Below, piece after piece: positions 36,802 to 46,382 of a stretch of 64,000 nt of DNA. The stretch is taken from contig NZ_MDGL01000061.1 of NCBI RefSeq assembly GCF_002742265.1, forward strand, positions 1 through 64,000. Direction: 5' to 3'. The notes under the pieces are model-generated. The model was not told the DNA's origin, searched no databases, and saw only the letters and a program-made list of their open reading frames with translations. How positions within the stretch are numbered: the stretch's first letter is position 1; every line of letters starts with the position of its first letter. This DNA is from Maribacter sp. 4G9 (GTDB lineage Bacteria > Bacteroidota > Bacteroidia > Flavobacteriales > Flavobacteriaceae). A program made the position numbers and the translations under genes.

Positions 36802-36810
36802 CCCATATCT

Positions 36811-37863
36811 TTAATTTGATGGATGCAATGAAATAGGCACAGGGCGTTCCAAGGTGCTGTAGAAATCGGTCAAGATAGGTTCCTTTTCAAAATTTTCCCA
36901 TAGCGTAATTTTTCGTTGGTTCTGCGGACGTTCCACCCATTGATTATCGATAAGTATGGGCGCGGGAATCTCTTGGGTGCTGCCCCAAGAAGGATTTTTA
37001 AGGATGGCCAAGGCGACCATATCGAACAAAGGCCTGCTCTGTTGGCTACCTTGATGGTCAATATGGTCAAATATGTGTTCGAATAAATTGACGGAGTAGT
37101 CTCCAAAGGTACTAAAGGAGCCTCCATGCCTACCTTCGATAGGTTCTGATGCCACCGGTCCAAGTCCGGGCATCTTTTGGTTTACTTCGGATTTGGTCAC
37201 GCTTACGGCATCCGTACCAGAAGGCTTTCCATAGCGTACGGTGAACATTTCAAAGGGTATCTTACTATTGAGTACGTAGTTCATGGCGATGGTATCGTTA
37301 TCCTGATTGTATTCCCCAGGCTCCGGATAATTACTACCCAACCAGACCACTTTTGTACGATCTGCAAAAGAAGGGTCTTTTTTCAATGCCAATGCTATAT
37401 TGGTCAGTTTACCTACGGCTACAATGAGGACCGAATCCTTTTTCGTGGTTTCCAGAATGAAATCTACTCCTTCCTGGCCATCAAAGGCTTCAGGGTCAAA
37501 TTCCTTAGAAATTTCCTCAAAATTCTTTTCTGAGCCTTTTAACAAGGGTACGGCATCCTTAAGGTTACATAGCTGCATGATGCGTTCCGCTTAATCATGA
37601 TGGCCTTGGATGCCCTTTCCATTGTAGGTGGCATTCACCGTAATTCCCTTAACATCAAAAGTATCCCCATTTAGTAGCATATAAGCCAAGGCGTGTTGAT
37701 CGTCGAGTTCGTTATTGGCATCGGTATCAAATATGACTTTCACTTTTTTGGGCGCTGCTTCTGCCGTGGATGATTCACCTGGGTTTGTAGATACTTTGTT
37801 GGGTTTACATTGGCAAAGACATGCCATTGTAATAAGCGTTAGAAATAGGGTGTATGTTTTCAT
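36811..37863 (-). pseudogene. Nucleoside hydrolase (IUNH), interrupted by an in-frame stop
   Basis: The first 90 residues contain a lipoprotein signal (MACLCQC) and the calcium-site motif VIFDTDANNELDDQHAL. They end at TAA (37593-37591) after IQGHHD. The same frame continues AERIMQLCNLKDAVPLLKG and runs to the end of a complete nucleoside hydrolase (FEMFTVRYGKPS, GDYSVNLFEH). Because the frame is unchanged, a single G-to-T change (GAA to TAA) would explain it. The remaining 256 residues look unworn, so the lesion is recent or the stop is tolerated. The start is the ATG at 37863, 24 bases inside the longer frame. Confidence 0.85.
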
Positions 37864-38008
37864 TGCCTTGGTTTTCGGAGACCTCAAAGTACTAAAAAAT
37901 ATCCTGCAATGTATAGTTTGTAGGTTCTTGAGAACATGTAGTTCTTGCCCTTGAGGGTTAGAAGATGGTATATGATAAGGAAAAGGGGGGGGAACAGTTT
38001 AACGAAAC

Positions 38009-38209
38009 TTAGGCCACCCGCTTCAGCAAATCTAAGCAAGGGCATTTGCCGCACCGTTTGTGCTCTGCCTTTTTGTACTTTTCACAACATTTGCGCTTCA
38101 CCTTGCCTTCCTTGGCTAATTTATTTAAAGCCCTCTGTTGTAATTTACGTACTTTCTTTTCCTGTTTTTGGCTTTTTTTGGCCTTTTTTTCTTTTTTGGA
38201 CACGGGCAT
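38009..38209 (-). CDS. Small Lys- and Cys-rich protein
   Basis: This 66-residue protein has a very basic N-terminal half (KKEKKAKKSQKQEKK) and a C-terminal Cys cluster KRKCCEKYKKAEHKRCGKC, then PCLDLL. From memory, short Bacteroidota proteins with this CCxKY...KRCxxCPC pattern recur, which supports a real gene. Five Cys in a C-x-x-C-x-C style could bind a metal or an iron-sulfur cluster (inference). The ATG at 38209 is used instead of a TTG 18 bases upstream. Confidence 0.55.
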   Translation of the reverse strand: MPVSKKEKKAKKSQKQEKKVRKLQQRALNKLAKEGKVKRKCCEKYKKAEHKRCGKCPCLDLLKRVA

Positions 38210-38271
38210 TATACTACAACAGCCCAAAAATAATTATTTAAAATAAATCTAAATAAAAAGCCTTGTTAAAT

Positions 38272-38793
38272 TTAAACCCCGTTGTTGGGCGAGGCAGCGC
38301 TTTCTACATTGATTTGCTGAATATCCCGGTCAAATAGATACAATCCGCCTTTGTCATTGCCAATGAGCTTTATTTTATCCAAAATGCTCCTTGCCAAGGC
38401 TTCTTCCTCAATTTGCTCCGCTACATACCATTGTAAAAAATTATGGGTGGCATAGTCTTTTTCCCCTAGGGAGACATGTACCAGTTCATTGATACTGTTG
38501 GAAACCATGATTTCATGTTCGTATAACTCCTCGAACATTTTTTGAAAGGTTCCAAACTCGGTTTTTGGGGCCTTTAGGGTTGAAATTTTTGCGTGTCCGC
38601 CGCGCTCGTTTACGTATTTCACAAGTTTTAACATGTGGCTTCGCTCCTCATCGGAATGCTTGTACATAAATTGCGCTATACCTTCAAGTCCCTTTATCTC
38701 CGCCCATGAGGCCATGGATAAATAAACTTGCGATGAGTCTGCCTCTACCTTAATTTGCTCGTTTAAGGCTGCTTCCATATTTTTTGACAACAT
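38272..38793 (-). CDS. ftnA: Ferritin
   Basis: A 173-residue ferritin-like four-helix protein. The ferroxidase ligands are visible: EADSSQVYLSM with Glu17, EERSHMLKL with the E-x-x-H pair, and EQIEEEALA. It oxidises and stores iron in the cytoplasm as a 24-mer, by family. It stands alone. Confidence 0.95.
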   Translation of the reverse strand: MLSKNMEAALNEQIKVEADSSQVYLSMASWAEIKGLEGIAQFMYKHSDEERSHMLKLVKYVNERGGHAKISTLKAPKTEFGTFQKMFEELYEHEIMVSNSINELVHVSLGEKDYATHNFLQWYVAEQIEEEALARSILDKIKLIGNDKGGLYLFDRDIQQINVESAASPNNGV

Positions 38794-38953
38794 TTTCTGC
38801 CGATTTTAATAGGTTTTCATAAAGATACGATTTGAAAGCGTTCCGTGCCAGTACTTACTTGGACAAGAATAGTGGAAAGAACTTAGGGTCAAATTGATTG
38901 AAGGTATTTAATAACGCGGTTATTTGACTTTGCTTGGGACTGGATGAAGAGTA

Positions 38954-39784
38954 TTAAAATCGTAGGTTTAATCCCACCTGCCCCGGACCAAAAGTTAGGT
39001 TCCAACTTACTTTTTTGTCCTGGTCATTATATTTTTGATCGTACTTGGAATCCAAATAACGGTCAATGGACTCTACGGTAGCAATACTGATGGCAAAAGC
39101 AAAGACCATGTCGCTCAACCAATGCTGTCCGTCCCATACCCTAGATATTCCAGGAATGGCCCCAACCGTATAAATACCGGCCTTGAGCCAAGGATTTTTA
39201 AACTGTTTCGCAATGGCATAAGCGTTCGTAAAGGCTAATATAGCATGGCCTGATGGAAAGGAATGGAAATTTCTACTGGAGTTAAATGGGTCAAAGGTAT
39301 CCTTTCCCAAACGCGCCAGTGGCCTGGCCCTTCCTACTGCCGATTTTAAAACCTGTTGGAGTAGCCCTGCGGAGGTAGCAGATGCCACCAAGAGAACGCC
39401 GGTCCTTCGCAATTTTTCATTTTTAAGGATGAGTCCGGTGAAATAGACACCCGATGTTGCCAAGTAATTGTTCTCAGGGTTTCCGTAGGTCTCTCCATAA
39501 TCCCGAATCCATTGTGGTACCCCTTCCCGATTGTTCCTAATAAACTGGGAAGTATTATCGTCAAATAGATACACAAATCCCGTACCGCCCACAACCATTC
39601 CAAAATCGGTCCATTGTTTCCCTTTCCAATGAAATGGTCTGGAGTAAGAATGCCCGACACTTTTAAAGATAGTACCCATATCATAGGTAAACATTTTCCA
39701 TCGGGTATCTACTGTATCCACGGGCTTAACTTGGGCATTTGAATACAAGGATATGGATAGAATGATTAAAAGAATGTATTTCAA
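38954..39784 (-). CDS. PAP2-family membrane phosphatase
   Basis: This 276-residue protein has a signal peptide (IILSISLYSNAQ) and the three PAP2 motifs: KSAVGRARP, SFPSGHAILAF and SRVWDGQHWLSDM. It dephosphorylates lipid pyrophosphates or phosphatidates at the membrane. Only a TTG at 39784 fits the signal peptide as start. Confidence 0.9.
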   Translation of the reverse strand: MKYILLIILSISLYSNAQVKPVDTVDTRWKMFTYDMGTIFKSVGHSYSRPFHWKGKQWTDFGMVVGGTGFVYLFDDNTSQFIRNNREGVPQWIRDYGETYGNPENNYLATSGVYFTGLILKNEKLRRTGVLLVASATSAGLLQQVLKSAVGRARPLARLGKDTFDPFNSSRNFHSFPSGHAILAFTNAYAIAKQFKNPWLKAGIYTVGAIPGISRVWDGQHWLSDMVFAFAISIATVESIDRYLDSKYDQKYNDQDKKVSWNLTFGPGQVGLNLRF

Positions 39785-39909
39785 AATAATTGTTTAAGAT
39801 TTTAAAACTATTAAAAAATTGATTTTCACCTATGTCATAAAAGTAAAAAGCTTGACCCATACCGAGTTAATTTTAAGAACACTAGGGTCTTTGTGTGATT
39901 TTGCCGGGT

Positions 39910-40812
39910 TCACGTAAAAATATCCGAAGCTAATCTAAACGTATTGGCATGTGCCTCAATAATGGTTTTGATATCCTTGGAATATCCGCCCCCCATACTA
40001 CATTGGACCGGAATTTCGTGTTCTCTGCAGGTCTTTAGTACAAATTCATCACGTTGCTTGCAACCGTTCAGTGTTAGGGCAAGAGTGCCCAGTTTGTCCG
40101 TTGCCAAAACATCAACACCACATAGATAGAATATAAAATCGGGCCGATGTTTTTCTATCAGCCCGGGCAGGGTATCCCTTAGCATGGAGAGATATGCTTC
40201 GTCGCCAGTTCCTTTTTCCAACGAAATATCCAAATCTGATTCCTCCTTTTTAAAAGGATAATTCCCTGCACCGTGCATGGAAAAGGTAAACACGGAAGCA
40301 TCGTTTTGAAAAATTTCCGCCGTACCGTTTCCTTGGTGTACGTCCAAATCCACGATCAATATGTGGTTTGCCAAGTTTTTGGACTGTAAATATCGGGCGC
40401 CAATGGCTTGGTCGTTCAGCATGCAAAAGGCTTCCCCGCGATTGCTATAGGCATGATGGGTACCTCCTGCAATGTTCATGGCAACACCATATTGTAGGGC
40501 ATATTGACAGGCTTTCATAGTGCCATCGGCTATGACCCGCTCCCGTTGTACAAGATTTTCGCTCAGTGGAAATCCAATTTTTCTAGCTTCCTTGTGTGGG
40601 ATTTTTAAATTCAAAAGGTCATAAAAATATTCGGGGTCATGTGCGGCCACAATGTACTTGTCATTGGGGATTTTGGGTTCAAAGAAATTTTCATCGGTAC
40701 AAGTCCCTTCGTGCAGCAGCTGCTTGGGCAGGAGTTCATACTTGATCATTGGGAACCGATGCCCTTCCGGCAACGGATGTTTATAAATGGGGTGAAAAGC
40801 GATTTTTAGCAT
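39910..40812 (-). CDS. Histone deacetylase-like amidohydrolase (AcuC type)
   Basis: A 300-residue class II-like deacetylase. GGTHHAYSNRGEAFCMLND holds the catalytic His pair, and LIVDLDVHQGNGT the zinc Asp and His; GVDVLATDKLG supplies the third zinc Asp. It hydrolyses acetyl-lysine or acetylpolyamines. The gene is divergent from sua5 with 52 bases between. Confidence 0.92.
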   Translation of the reverse strand: MLKIAFHPIYKHPLPEGHRFPMIKYELLPKQLLHEGTCTDENFFEPKIPNDKYIVAAHDPEYFYDLLNLKIPHKEARKIGFPLSENLVQRERVIADGTMKACQYALQYGVAMNIAGGTHHAYSNRGEAFCMLNDQAIGARYLQSKNLANHILIVDLDVHQGNGTAEIFQNDASVFTFSMHGAGNYPFKKEESDLDISLEKGTGDEAYLSMLRDTLPGLIEKHRPDFIFYLCGVDVLATDKLGTLALTLNGCKQRDEFVLKTCREHEIPVQCSMGGGYSKDIKTIIEAHANTFRLASDIFT

Positions 40813-40864
40813 AGATGGGTTTCAAAGTACAAAAATATCCAAACCTTAACTACCTTTGGCCCCA

Positions 40865-41821
40865 ATGGAAACTACAATTACAACGGATATTGAAAAATGC
40901 CAAAAACTTCTACAAGAAGGACAACTGGTTGCCATACCTACGGAAACCGTATACGGCTTGGCCGCCAATGCTCTGGATAGCAATGCGGTGAAACGTATTT
41001 TTGAAATGAAGGGTAGGCCCGCGTTTAATCCGTTGATCGTACATATCCACCAAATGGAGCAATTGCCCATTTTGGCGAAGGATATTCCCCTAAAGGCCTA
41101 TGACTTGGCCGAGGCTTTTTGGCCAGGTTCTCTAACCTTGATTTTGAACAAACAGGACATAGTTCCGGGCATCATTACTGGAGGAAAACCCACCGTGGGT
41201 GTGCGAATGCCCAATCATAAAATAACCTTGGACCTATTAAAACGATTGCCTTTTCCTTTGGCCGCTCCCAGTGCCAATCCGTTTACAAGGGTCAGCCCAA
41301 CCTCTGCCAAACATGTTCTGGACTATTTTGGCGATCGAATACCCGCTATTTTGGATGGAGGGCCCTGCCAGGTGGGTTTGGAATCGACGATTATCGGTTT
41401 TGATGGGGAGAGTCCGATATTGTACCGAAAAGGAGGTATTCCCAAGGAAGCCATTGAGGCAGTGGTAGGTAAACTCAGGATATCCACGGAAAATGAAACG
41501 GCTCCCGAGGCCCCGGGGATGCTGCTTAAGCATTACTCGCCCAGAACCCCATTGGTGGTCTGTGATAATATTAAAGAAAAACTAAAGGAGAACTCTCTAA
41601 AAAAGGTAGGTGTTCTATCATTCTACGAGGAAGATTTTCCTTTGGCCACAAAAGTGATTGCCCTATCCAAAAACAAAATGTTGGAGGAAGCCGCCATGTC
41701 CCTTTTTGAGGCCTTGCATACTTTGGATGCGAGCGGACTGGATTTGATCCTTGCCGAACGTTTTCCGGAAAAGGGTTTGGGCAGTAGCATCAACGACCGC
41801 TTGTTCCGGGCCCAGAACTAA
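40865..41821 (+). CDS. sua5: L-threonylcarbamoyladenylate synthase (Sua5/YrdC)
   Basis: This 318-residue protein is the Sua5 form: a YrdC domain (GQLVAIPTETVYGLAANA, KGRPAFNPLIVHI, PFPLAAPSANPFTRVSPT) followed by the Sua5 C-terminal domain after APGMLLKHYSPRTPL. It makes threonylcarbamoyl-AMP for the tRNA t6A37 modification. A TTG precedes it at 40856 in frame, but ATG 40865 fits the family. A tacctttg box (40851-40858) ends six bases before the ATG, so the mRNA may have almost no leader. Confidence 0.94.
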   Translation: METTITTDIEKCQKLLQEGQLVAIPTETVYGLAANALDSNAVKRIFEMKGRPAFNPLIVHIHQMEQLPILAKDIPLKAYDLAEAFWPGSLTLILNKQDIVPGIITGGKPTVGVRMPNHKITLDLLKRLPFPLAAPSANPFTRVSPTSAKHVLDYFGDRIPAILDGGPCQVGLESTIIGFDGESPILYRKGGIPKEAIEAVVGKLRISTENETAPEAPGMLLKHYSPRTPLVVCDNIKEKLKENSLKKVGVLSFYEEDFPLATKVIALSKNKMLEEAAMSLFEALHTLDASGLDLILAERFPEKGLGSSINDRLFRAQN

Positions 41822-41837
41822 AAACACTTTTTAAATC

Positions 41838-43985
41838 CTAGCCTTTGTGAAGCTTCAGTTGTATCCGTTTTCTAGGAATATCGACGGACAAGACCTTTAC
41901 GATAACCTGCTGATGAAGGCTTACATGGGCGTTTACGTCCTTTACGAAGCTATCTGAAAGATTGGAAACATGGATCAGGCCACTTTCTTTGATACCTATG
42001 TCCACAAAACAACCAAAATTGGTGATGTTGTTTACAATGCCGGGCAACAACTGTCCGTCCCGCAAATCCGATATGGTTTTGATGTTTTGGTCGAAAGTAA
42101 ACGCCTTGGCCTTTTCCCTACGGTCAAGTCCGGGTTTTTCCAATTCGGAAATAATATCCTCCAAGGTGGGGAGTCCAATGATATCCGTGCAATAGTTTTT
42201 TAAATCGATTTCCCTCAGGAGGGCCTTGTTTCCAATAAGTTCAGATATTCCTTTCTTTTTGTCCGATGCCATTTTTTTTACGATGGCATAGCTTTCCGGG
42301 TGGACGGCAGAATCGTCCAAAGGGTTTTCTGCATCCTTTATCCGAAGAAACCCGGCGCCCTGTTCAAAAGCCTTTCCTCCCAAGCGGGGAACGTCCATAA
42401 TATCTTTCCTACTCCCAAAGGGTCCGTGGGCCGTTCTATGGGCCACAATATTTTCGGCCAGTTTTGGTCCAATACCAGATACGTAACTTAACAAGGGGAC
42501 ACTTGCCGTGTTGATGTTCACCCCAACGGAATTCACACAACTTTCCACGACGGTGTCCAAGGATTTCTTCAATTTCGTTTGGTCTACATCGTGCTGGTAT
42601 TGGCCTACACCGATGGACTTGGGGTCTATTTTTACCAATTCGGCCAAAGGGTCCGCCAAGCGCCTTCCAATGGAAACGGCTCCCCTGACGGTAACATCGT
42701 AGTTGGGAAATTCTTCCCTGGCAATTTTGGAGGCCGAATAAATGGAAGCCCCGGCCTCACTGACAACAAAAACCTCGATGGGATTTTTAAACGCAACTCG
42801 CTTTACCAATCGCTCCGTTTCTCTGGAGGCCGTTCCATTTCCAATGGCAATGGCCTCAATTTTATAGGCATCGGCCAAGGAACTGAGTTTTTTGATTGCT
42901 CCGGTAGTATCGTTTTGGGGAGCATGGGGATATATGGTTTCATTATGCAAAAGATTACCCTGTGCATCCAAACAGACCACCTTACAGCCTGTTCTAAATC
43001 CCGGGTCAATCGCTAAAGTTCGTTTTTCTCCCAAAGGCGCCCCCAATAATAACTGGCGTAGGTTTTTGGAGAAAACGGCAATAGCCTCATCATCTGCTTT
43101 TTCCTTGGCATTTTTGAGCAGTTCATTGGAGAGGGAAGGGAACAGTAATCTTTTATAACCATCGGCAATGGCCAATTCAATCTGGTCGGCACACGCGTTT
43201 TTGGATTTTATGACCCTGCTATGAATACGATCCAAGACACGCGCATCGTCCAATTCTATTTTTACTCGGATGATTTTTTCGGATTCCGCCCTTAAAATAG
43301 CCAATAATCGGTGCGAGGGACAACGGTTCAATGGTTCGCTCCAGTCAAAATAATCCCGGAATTTCTGGGCTTTTTCACTTGTGCTGAGCGTAGTCGAAGC
43401 ATCCTTCATCGCCGTTACCACTTTTGTGGTAATCAAAGCAAAGCGTTCCAGTTGGTTCCGGATCATATTTCGAATATCCGCGCGCTCATTGATCCATTCG
43501 GCAATGATGTGCCGGGCACCTTCCAAGGCTTCGTCCTCGTTTTGTATTTCGGGACCCAGGTATTTGGAGGCAATAAACTCGATATCGTCCGTACGTTGGG
43601 CCATGATAATTTTGGCCAAGGCTTCCAGACCTTGTTTGCGAGCTACTTCAGCTTTCGTTTTTTTACTTTTTTTGAAGGGGAGGTATAAATCTTCCAGTTG
43701 GGTCAAATCTTCAGCCGACTTAAATTTGACTTTGAGTTCCGGTGTTAAAAGATTTTGTTCCTCAACAGATTTAATAATGGCGATTTTCCGTTTTTCAAGG
43801 GCCTCAAACTGTTCCTTGTACTGCACAATACTTCCAATTTGAACCTCGTCCAAACCCCCTGTGGCCTCCTTTCGATATCGGGAAATAAAAGGTACCGTGC
43901 AATCTTGGTTTAAAAGGTTGACCGTGTTTTGGATGGCTTTTTCGGGGAGGTTGGTGTTTTTTTGGATGTAGGAAGTAAGTAACAT
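41838..43985 (-). CDS. tex: Tex-family RNA-binding protein
   Basis: A 715-residue protein with the Tex layout: helical N-terminus, YqgF-like domain (TLAIDPGFRTGCKVVCLD), helix-hairpin-helix (LLSYVSGIGPKLAENIVAHR) and C-terminal S1 domain (LLPGIVNNITNFGCFVDIG). It binds nucleic acid and acts with the RNA polymerase. Residues 195-203 (DASTTLSTS) are encoded by an arm of the dispersed palindromic repeat and look like an insertion into the usual sequence. The two genes here converge, with 16 bases between. Confidence 0.94.
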   Translation of the reverse strand: MLLTSYIQKNTNLPEKAIQNTVNLLNQDCTVPFISRYRKEATGGLDEVQIGSIVQYKEQFEALEKRKIAIIKSVEEQNLLTPELKVKFKSAEDLTQLEDLYLPFKKSKKTKAEVARKQGLEALAKIIMAQRTDDIEFIASKYLGPEIQNEDEALEGARHIIAEWINERADIRNMIRNQLERFALITTKVVTAMKDASTTLSTSEKAQKFRDYFDWSEPLNRCPSHRLLAILRAESEKIIRVKIELDDARVLDRIHSRVIKSKNACADQIELAIADGYKRLLFPSLSNELLKNAKEKADDEAIAVFSKNLRQLLLGAPLGEKRTLAIDPGFRTGCKVVCLDAQGNLLHNETIYPHAPQNDTTGAIKKLSSLADAYKIEAIAIGNGTASRETERLVKRVAFKNPIEVFVVSEAGASIYSASKIAREEFPNYDVTVRGAVSIGRRLADPLAELVKIDPKSIGVGQYQHDVDQTKLKKSLDTVVESCVNSVGVNINTASVPLLSYVSGIGPKLAENIVAHRTAHGPFGSRKDIMDVPRLGGKAFEQGAGFLRIKDAENPLDDSAVHPESYAIVKKMASDKKKGISELIGNKALLREIDLKNYCTDIIGLPTLEDIISELEKPGLDRREKAKAFTFDQNIKTISDLRDGQLLPGIVNNITNFGCFVDIGIKESGLIHVSNLSDSFVKDVNAHVSLHQQVIVKVLSVDIPRKRIQLKLHKG
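43379..43400. repeat. Repeat arm inside tex
   Basis: The stretch ttgtgctgagcgtagtcgaa, plus gc, is a variant of the family arm (gagcgcagtcga becomes gagcgtagtcga). It lies wholly in the tex reading frame and encodes ASTTLST on the minus strand. Confidence 0.65.
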
Positions 43986-44089
43986 GGTAAATTATTTTTT
44001 GTCCGTTCAAGTTTCCGCCAAAAAGGAGCATTTTTTTGGAGTGGCAGTAGCGAAGTTATCAAACGGGCATATTTCTAATAGGTCTCCCA

Positions 44090-44112
44090 TCTCGACTCCG
44101 CTTGATCTGACA
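44090..44112. repeat. Degraded repeat arm between tex and metG
   Basis: The 23 bases match the arm plus outer flank of the 856-939 repeat at 20 of 23 positions. It lies in the 165-base gap downstream of metG, with no partner arm seen. Confidence 0.65.
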
Positions 44113-44150
44113 ACTAGATACAAGAATTTATTGGAACCAATACTATTGAT

Positions 44151-46256
44151 CTAATTAATAGTCGCTCCGTTAGAGACTCCATTCCCTGCGCCATCCCCAC
44201 TAGAATCAGAAGAATTATCGGGATTTACAAACACCAATTTACCCTCCGTATTTTCCGTCATTAAGATCATACCTTCACTTTCTACACCACGTAGGGCCCT
44301 GGGTGCTAAATTGATAAGAACGGTCACTTTTTTACCAACGATTTCCTCCGGGGTAAAACTTTCGGCGATGCCGGAAACGATAGTACGAACATCCAATCCC
44401 GTGTCAACTTTTAGGACCAATAGCTTTTTGGCTTTAGGCATTTTTTCCGCTTCCACGATGGTGCCTACTCGCATATCCAATTTGGAGAAATCGTCAAAGG
44501 TAATCGTATCTTTTTGAGGCATAAGTGCTTTGTTTTCTTGTTGGTTTGCTTTTTTAGTGGCTTCCAGCTTGTCCAGTTGCGCTTGTATTTCAGAGTCTTC
44601 TATTTTTCGAAACAAAAGTTCCGATTGGCCTATTTTGTGTCCGGGTGGTAACAGGATATCTTTGGAAGATACCTCATTCCAAGAGGTCTCGACTGCGCTC
44701 GACCGAACCCCTAGTATGCTTTTTAACTTATCCGATGTAAAAGGTAAAAAGGGCTCACTAAGAACTGCTAATCCAGAAGCAATTTGCAGGGCGACGAACA
44801 TAATCGTTTTTACACGCTCTTCGTCTTCTTTAATTACTTTCCAAGGTTCAGCGTCGGCTAAATATTTATTGCCCAAACGGGCAAGATTCATCAACTCCTG
44901 GCCTGCTTCCCTAAAGCGGTAGCGTTCCAAGGAACTGGAGATGATTTCGGGATATTTTTTCAGTTCGTCCAAAGTCTCGGAATCCACAGATGTAAAATCA
45001 CTTGGATTTGGGATGACGCCATCATAATATTTGTTGGTCAATACCACCACACGGTTAATGAAATTCCCAAAAATGGCTACTAATTCGTTGTTGTTCCTTG
45101 CCTGGAAATCCTTCCAGGTAAAATCATTATCCTTGGTTTCCGGGGCATTCGCGGTCAATGTGTACCTAAGCACATCTTGCATACCTGAAAAATCCTCTAG
45201 GTATTCGTGTAACCAAACCGCCCAGTTTTTGGAGGTAGAAAGCTTGTTTCCTTCTAAATTCAGGAATTCATTGGCCGGAACATTCTCGGGTAGAATATAA
45301 TCGCCATGCGCTTTTAGGATGGAAGGAAAGATAATACAGTGGAACACAATGTTGTCCTTGCCTATGAAATGCACCAATTTGGTATCCTTATCCTTCCAAT
45401 AGGGCTCCCAGTCCTTGTTTTCGCGTTCTGCCCATTCCTTTGTAGAGGAAATATATCCTATAGGGGCATCGAACCAAACGTACAAAACTTTGCCTTCTCC
45501 ACCTTTTACAGGTACGGGGATACCCCAATCCAGATCCCGAGTCACCGCACGGGGTTCCAGACCGCTATCGATCCATGATTTGCATTGTCCATACACGTTG
45601 GGTTTCCAGTCGTCCTTGTGTCCTTTTAGTATCCAATCCCTTAAAAAGTCCTCATAACGGTCCAATGGCAAAAACCAATGGGTGGTTTCCTTTGTAGAAG
45701 GAACAGAACCCGTAATGGTGGATTTTGGATTGATCAAATCGGTCGCGTTCAGGGACGACCCGCAATTTTCGCACTGGTCGCCATAGGCTTCTTCGTTACC
45801 ACATTTTGGACAGGTACCTATGACAAAACGGTCGGCCAAGAACTGCTTCGCCTCCTCATCGTAGAGTTGTGCGGTGGTCTCCTCAATGAAATCCCCTTGC
45901 TCATATAATTTTTTAAAGAACCCCGATGCCGTATCGTGATGTACAGCAGCCGATGTCCTGGAATAATTGTCGAACGTAATCCCAAAATCTTCAAAGGAGG
46001 TCTTGATCATGCCGTGGTACTTGTCTATGACTTCTTTGGGGGTTACGCCCTCTTTTTTTGCCTTCATAGAAATGGCCACACCATGCTCGTCGCTGCCGCA
46101 AACAAAGGCAACATCTTTTCCGGTCAGGCGTAAATAACGGGCATAAATATCCGCTGGTACATAGACCCCGGCCAAATGGCCTATATGAATGGGTCCGTTG
46201 GTGTAGGGCAGGGCAGCGGTAATCGTATATCTCTTGGGTGCTATAGTTGTAGACAT
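44151..46256 (-). CDS. metG: Methionyl-tRNA synthetase
   Basis: This 701-residue class I synthetase has the HIGH-type motif [12 protein letters not shown], a [18 protein letters not shown] zinc knuckle, the KMSKS-equivalent [12 protein letters not shown] and a C-terminal EMAP/tRNA-binding domain ([20 protein letters not shown]). It charges tRNA-Met. The ATG at 46256 is preferred to a TTG one codon upstream. Residues 519-524 (SSAVET) are encoded by an exact copy of the repeat arm, between the anticodon-binding helices and the C-terminal linker. The last 20 residues are a Gly/Asn/Ser tail. Confidence 0.96.
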   Translation of the reverse strand: MSTTIAPKRYTITAALPYTNGPIHIGHLAGVYVPADIYARYLRLTGKDVAFVCGSDEHGVAISMKAKKEGVTPKEVIDKYHGMIKTSFEDFGITFDNYSRTSAAVHHDTASGFFKKLYEQGDFIEETTAQLYDEEAKQFLADRFVIGTCPKCGNEEAYGDQCENCGSSLNATDLINPKSTITGSVPSTKETTHWFLPLDRYEDFLRDWILKGHKDDWKPNVYGQCKSWIDSGLEPRAVTRDLDWGIPVPVKGGEGKVLYVWFDAPIGYISSTKEWAERENKDWEPYWKDKDTKLVHFIGKDNIVFHCIIFPSILKAHGDYILPENVPANEFLNLEGNKLSTSKNWAVWLHEYLEDFSGMQDVLRYTLTANAPETKDNDFTWKDFQARNNNELVAIFGNFINRVVVLTNKYYDGVIPNPSDFTSVDSETLDELKKYPEIISSSLERYRFREAGQELMNLARLGNKYLADAEPWKVIKEDEERVKTIMFVALQIASGLAVLSEPFLPFTSDKLKSILGVRSSAVETSWNEVSSKDILLPPGHKIGQSELLFRKIEDSEIQAQLDKLEATKKANQQENKALMPQKDTITFDDFSKLDMRVGTIVEAEKMPKAKKLLVLKVDTGLDVRTIVSGIAESFTPEEIVGKKVTVLINLAPRALRGVESEGMILMTENTEGKLVFVNPDNSSDSSGDGAGNGVSNGATIN
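44687..44702. repeat. Exact repeat arm inside metG
   Basis: All 16 bases are identical to the right arm at 917-932. It lies in frame in metG and encodes SSAVET. Confidence 0.8.
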
Positions 46257-46322
46257 CAAATTAAATTAAAGGCACAAAAATAACCATTTTTAAAGCTGTG
46301 ACGGGCCGTTTTTATTAAAAAC

Positions 46323-46358
46323 AAAAAACCCTCGGTGTACCATAGTACGACCGAAGGT
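46323..46358 (-). terminator. Rho-independent terminator after the DUF1501 gene
   Basis: Read on the minus strand, the stem pairs 358-350 with 328-336 apart from one mismatch, then continues as gtac/gtac (348-345 with 337-340) with a single-base bulge. A T run follows, complementary to the A run at 46323-46328. It lies 25 bases past the DUF1501 stop and separates that unit from metG. Confidence 0.72.
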
Positions 46359-46382
46359 CAAGTTGCATAGTGGGGAAATCGT

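Noticed and set aside
42579-43016. 145-codon plus-strand frame
   Set aside because: It is a shadow of tex in the YqgF-like region.
43379-44702. Repeat arms in tex and metG as terminators
   Set aside because: They are single arms inside coding frames with no partner arm and no T run, so they cannot form a terminator there.
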